From Candidatus Fermentithermobacillaceae bacterium UBA3951 (GTDB lineage: Bacteria > Bacillota > Sulfobacillia > Fermentithermobacillales > Fermentithermobacillaceae), in the NCBI GenBank assembly GCA_002385465.1, contig DGDN01000036.1:11536-33917 (forward strand): a stretch of 22,382 bases of DNA. Direction: 5' to 3'. The notes beneath the pieces are model-generated. The model worked only from the letters and a program-made list of their open reading frames with translations. It was not told the DNA's origin and searched no databases. The position numbers and the translations under genes were made by a program. Positions 20,873 through 22,382 of the stretch are shown piece by piece. The stretch's first letter is position 1. Each line of letters begins with the position of its first letter.

Positions 20873-21730
20873 ATGGCGGAAGATACCGGAACCATAGAGG
20901 CGAAAGGTCTTTATCACCGGTACGAGTTGGGGGACAAAGAGTACGTAACGGCGTTGGCCGGGGTGGATGCGAAAGTGTCGCGGGGTGAGTTCCTCGCGAT
21001 TATCGGGCCCAACGGGTCGGGCAAGTCTACCCTGGCTAAGCATTTTAATGTGCTCCTCCTGCCTGAAGAAGGCGACGTCTGGGTCTTTGGGATGAACACC
21101 AAGGACCAGAAATTCACCTGGGAGATCAGGCGTAACGCGGGGATGGTGTTCCAGAACCCAGACAATCAGATTGTGGCGACCGTCGTCGAGGAAGATGTGG
21201 CTTTTGGGCCTGAGAACTTGGGCATCGAGCCGCAGGATATCCGAAAGAGGGTCGATGAGGCCTTGAGAGCCGTGGACATGAGCCACATGCGACGGCACGC
21301 TCCCCACCTCTTGTCGGGAGGCCAGAAGCAAAGGGTCGCAATCGCAGGCGTCCTCGCCATGCGCCCTAAATGCATTATCTTAGACGAACCCACAGCCATG
21401 CTCGATCCCAGGGGCCGCGAGGAAGTTATGAAGACCGTGCTGGAGCTCAATAAGAAGCACGGGATCACCATCATCCACATCACCCACTATATGGATGAGG
21501 CGCTCTACGCAGACAGGGTACTTGTAATGGACCGTGGGAGAGTAATCATGGAAGGCCCGCCGAGAGAAGTGTTTTTGGAGAAAGAAAAGCTGGTAAGCCT
21601 GGGCCTGGACGTCCCGCCCCTGGGGCGACTGTCAGAGGCCCTGGCCAAAGCCGGCGTGCCTGTGCGGCCAGACGCTCTTTCCGTTGAGGAACTGGTGGAA
21701 GAACTATGCCGATTGAAGTCAGGAACCTAA
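20873..21730 (+). CDS. ecfA1: Energy-coupling factor transporter ATPase EcfA1
   Basis: EcfA1 is one of the two ATPases that, with EcfT and exchangeable S components, power uptake of vitamins or metal ions. From ATG 20873 it has 285 residues; in-frame codons further upstream lie within rplQ. Motifs: Walker A GPNGSGKST (45-53), Q-loop FQNPDNQ (93-99), signature LSGGQKQR (147-154), Walker B CIILDEPTA (167-175) and the switch His205. The FQNPDNQ sequence and a C-terminal extension (about 235-285) are typical of EcfA1 rather than general ABC ATPases. The SD is weak. The rplQ-ecfA1-ecfA2 order is characteristic of Bacillota; ecfT and truA usually follow. Confidence 0.95.
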   Translation: MAEDTGTIEAKGLYHRYELGDKEYVTALAGVDAKVSRGEFLAIIGPNGSGKSTLAKHFNVLLLPEEGDVWVFGMNTKDQKFTWEIRRNAGMVFQNPDNQIVATVVEEDVAFGPENLGIEPQDIRKRVDEALRAVDMSHMRRHAPHLLSGGQKQRVAIAGVLAMRPKCIILDEPTAMLDPRGREEVMKTVLELNKKHGITIIHITHYMDEALYADRVLVMDRGRVIMEGPPREVFLEKEKLVSLGLDVPPLGRLSEALAKAGVPVRPDALSVEELVEELCRLKSGT

Positions 21731-22382
21731 CTCACATATACCACAAGGGAAGCCCGTCCGAGGCCGTGGCGCTTAAGGACATAAGTTTCCGCATAGAAAA
21801 CGGAGAGTTCGTCGGCCTAATTGGGCCGACCGGGTCGGGGAAGTCCACCCTCATACAGCACCTGAACGGCCTCCTGAAGCCCACGTCCGGAGAAGTGTTG
21901 GTGGACGGCGAGGACATCTGGCAGAAGGGCATGAGCCTCAGAAAACTCAGGCAGAGGGTAGGACTCGTGTTCCAGTATGCCGAGCAGCAGGTGTTCGAAG
22001 AGACGGTGCGCGAGGACATCGCTTTTGGCCCGCGAAACTTGGGTCTTTCGGCGAAAGAAGTCGCGGAACGGGTCGAAGAAGCCGCGAGGATGGTCGGCCT
22101 GCCGGAGGACCTCCTAAACAGGTCGCCTTTCGAGCTCTCAGGCGGCCAACTCCGCCGTGTGGCCATTGCCGGTGTTGTGGCGATGAAGCCTGAAGTGCTC
22201 ATCTTGGATGAGCCTGCAGCCGGACTGGACCCGAGAGGGAGAGACGCGATCCTTTCCAGCATTCAGGAGATGCACCGTGCCGGGATGACCGTAATCCTGG
22301 TATCCCACAACATGGAAGACGTAGCCAGGCTTTGCGAGAGGCTCTTGGTGCTCAACAAGGGCGAACTTGTGGCTGACGGCAG
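21706..22382 (+). CDS. ecfA2: Energy-coupling factor transporter ATPase EcfA2 (3' partial)
   Basis: The second ATPase of the ECF transporter runs off the end of the window, with 225 complete codons visible. The ATG at 21706 is inside ecfA1 (25-base overlap) and gives MPIEVRNLTHIYHKGSPSEA. Motifs: Walker A GPTGSGKST (40-48), Q-loop FQYAEQQ (89-95), signature LSGGQLRRVAIAG (144-156), Walker B VLILDEPAAGLDP (164-176) and switch His201. The FQY(A/P)E.Q and LSGGQ(M/L)RRVA patterns separate EcfA2 from EcfA1, which has FQNPDNQ. The overlap suggests coupled synthesis of the two partners, which act as a heterodimer. Confidence 0.95.
   Translation, partial: MPIEVRNLTHIYHKGSPSEAVALKDISFRIENGEFVGLIGPTGSGKSTLIQHLNGLLKPTSGEVLVDGEDIWQKGMSLRKLRQRVGLVFQYAEQQVFEETVREDIAFGPRNLGLSAKEVAERVEEAARMVGLPEDLLNRSPFELSGGQLRRVAIAGVVAMKPEVLILDEPAAGLDPRGRDAILSSIQEMHRAGMTVILVSHNMEDVARLCERLLVLNKGELVADG

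Overview
The window is a long block of genes, all on the + strand, holding the str, S10, spc and alpha ribosomal-protein clusters joined end to end. It is moderately GC-rich (by eye), favours AGG for arginine and uses many GTG and TTG starts. The gene order, the zinc-binding (C+) forms of S14, S4 and L36, a YbxF/L7Ae-type protein before rpsL, and an ecfA1-ecfA2 pair after rplQ point to a Bacillota (Firmicutes)-type bacterium, most likely of a clostridial or neighbouring deep lineage. A four-cysteine insert in EF-Tu fits the same grade. Synergistota is an alternative I cannot exclude. No mobile element, CRISPR array, rRNA or tRNA was seen, and no stretch over 300 bases lacks a gene.

Layout. 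1-1464: 3' part of a NuoL-like antiporter-type membrane subunit, which sits where rpoC would normally be. 1498-1526: a strong sigma-A-type promoter that starts the translation superoperon. 1572-6115 (str): YbxF/L7Ae-like protein, rpsL, rpsG, fusA, tuf. 6121-11145 (S10): rpsJ, rplC, rplD, rplW, rplB, rpsS, rplV, rpsC, rplP, rpmC, rpsQ. 11142-17659 (spc): rplN, rplX, rplE, rpsN, rpsH, rplF, rplR, rpsE, rplO, secY, adk, map; rpmD (L30) is missing between rpsE and rplO. 17739-20865 (alpha): infA, rpmJ, rpsM, rpsK, rpsD, rpoA, rplQ. 20873-22382: ecfA1 and the 5' part of ecfA2, the ATPases of an energy-coupling-factor vitamin/metal transporter.

The genes are packed with 0-80 base gaps or short overlaps (ATGA, GTGA, and 14-25 base overlaps). 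I see no convincing terminator inside the block, so one transcript probably makes ribosomal proteins of both subunits, elongation factors, IF-1, the Sec channel, N-terminal methionine removal, the RNA polymerase alpha subunit and adenylate kinase.

This is mainly an ordinary housekeeping region and I found no undescribed multi-gene system. The points worth a second look are small. Several conserved residues at known antibiotic-contact sites are changed (S12 Lys88 to Arg, EF-Tu Gly257 to Ser in E. coli mature numbering, L4 KGTG to KGLG, S10 loop 56-58). EF-Tu carries four clustered cysteines. L30 is absent. The upstream neighbour is a NuoL-like protein that lacks several of the charged residues of the proton path.
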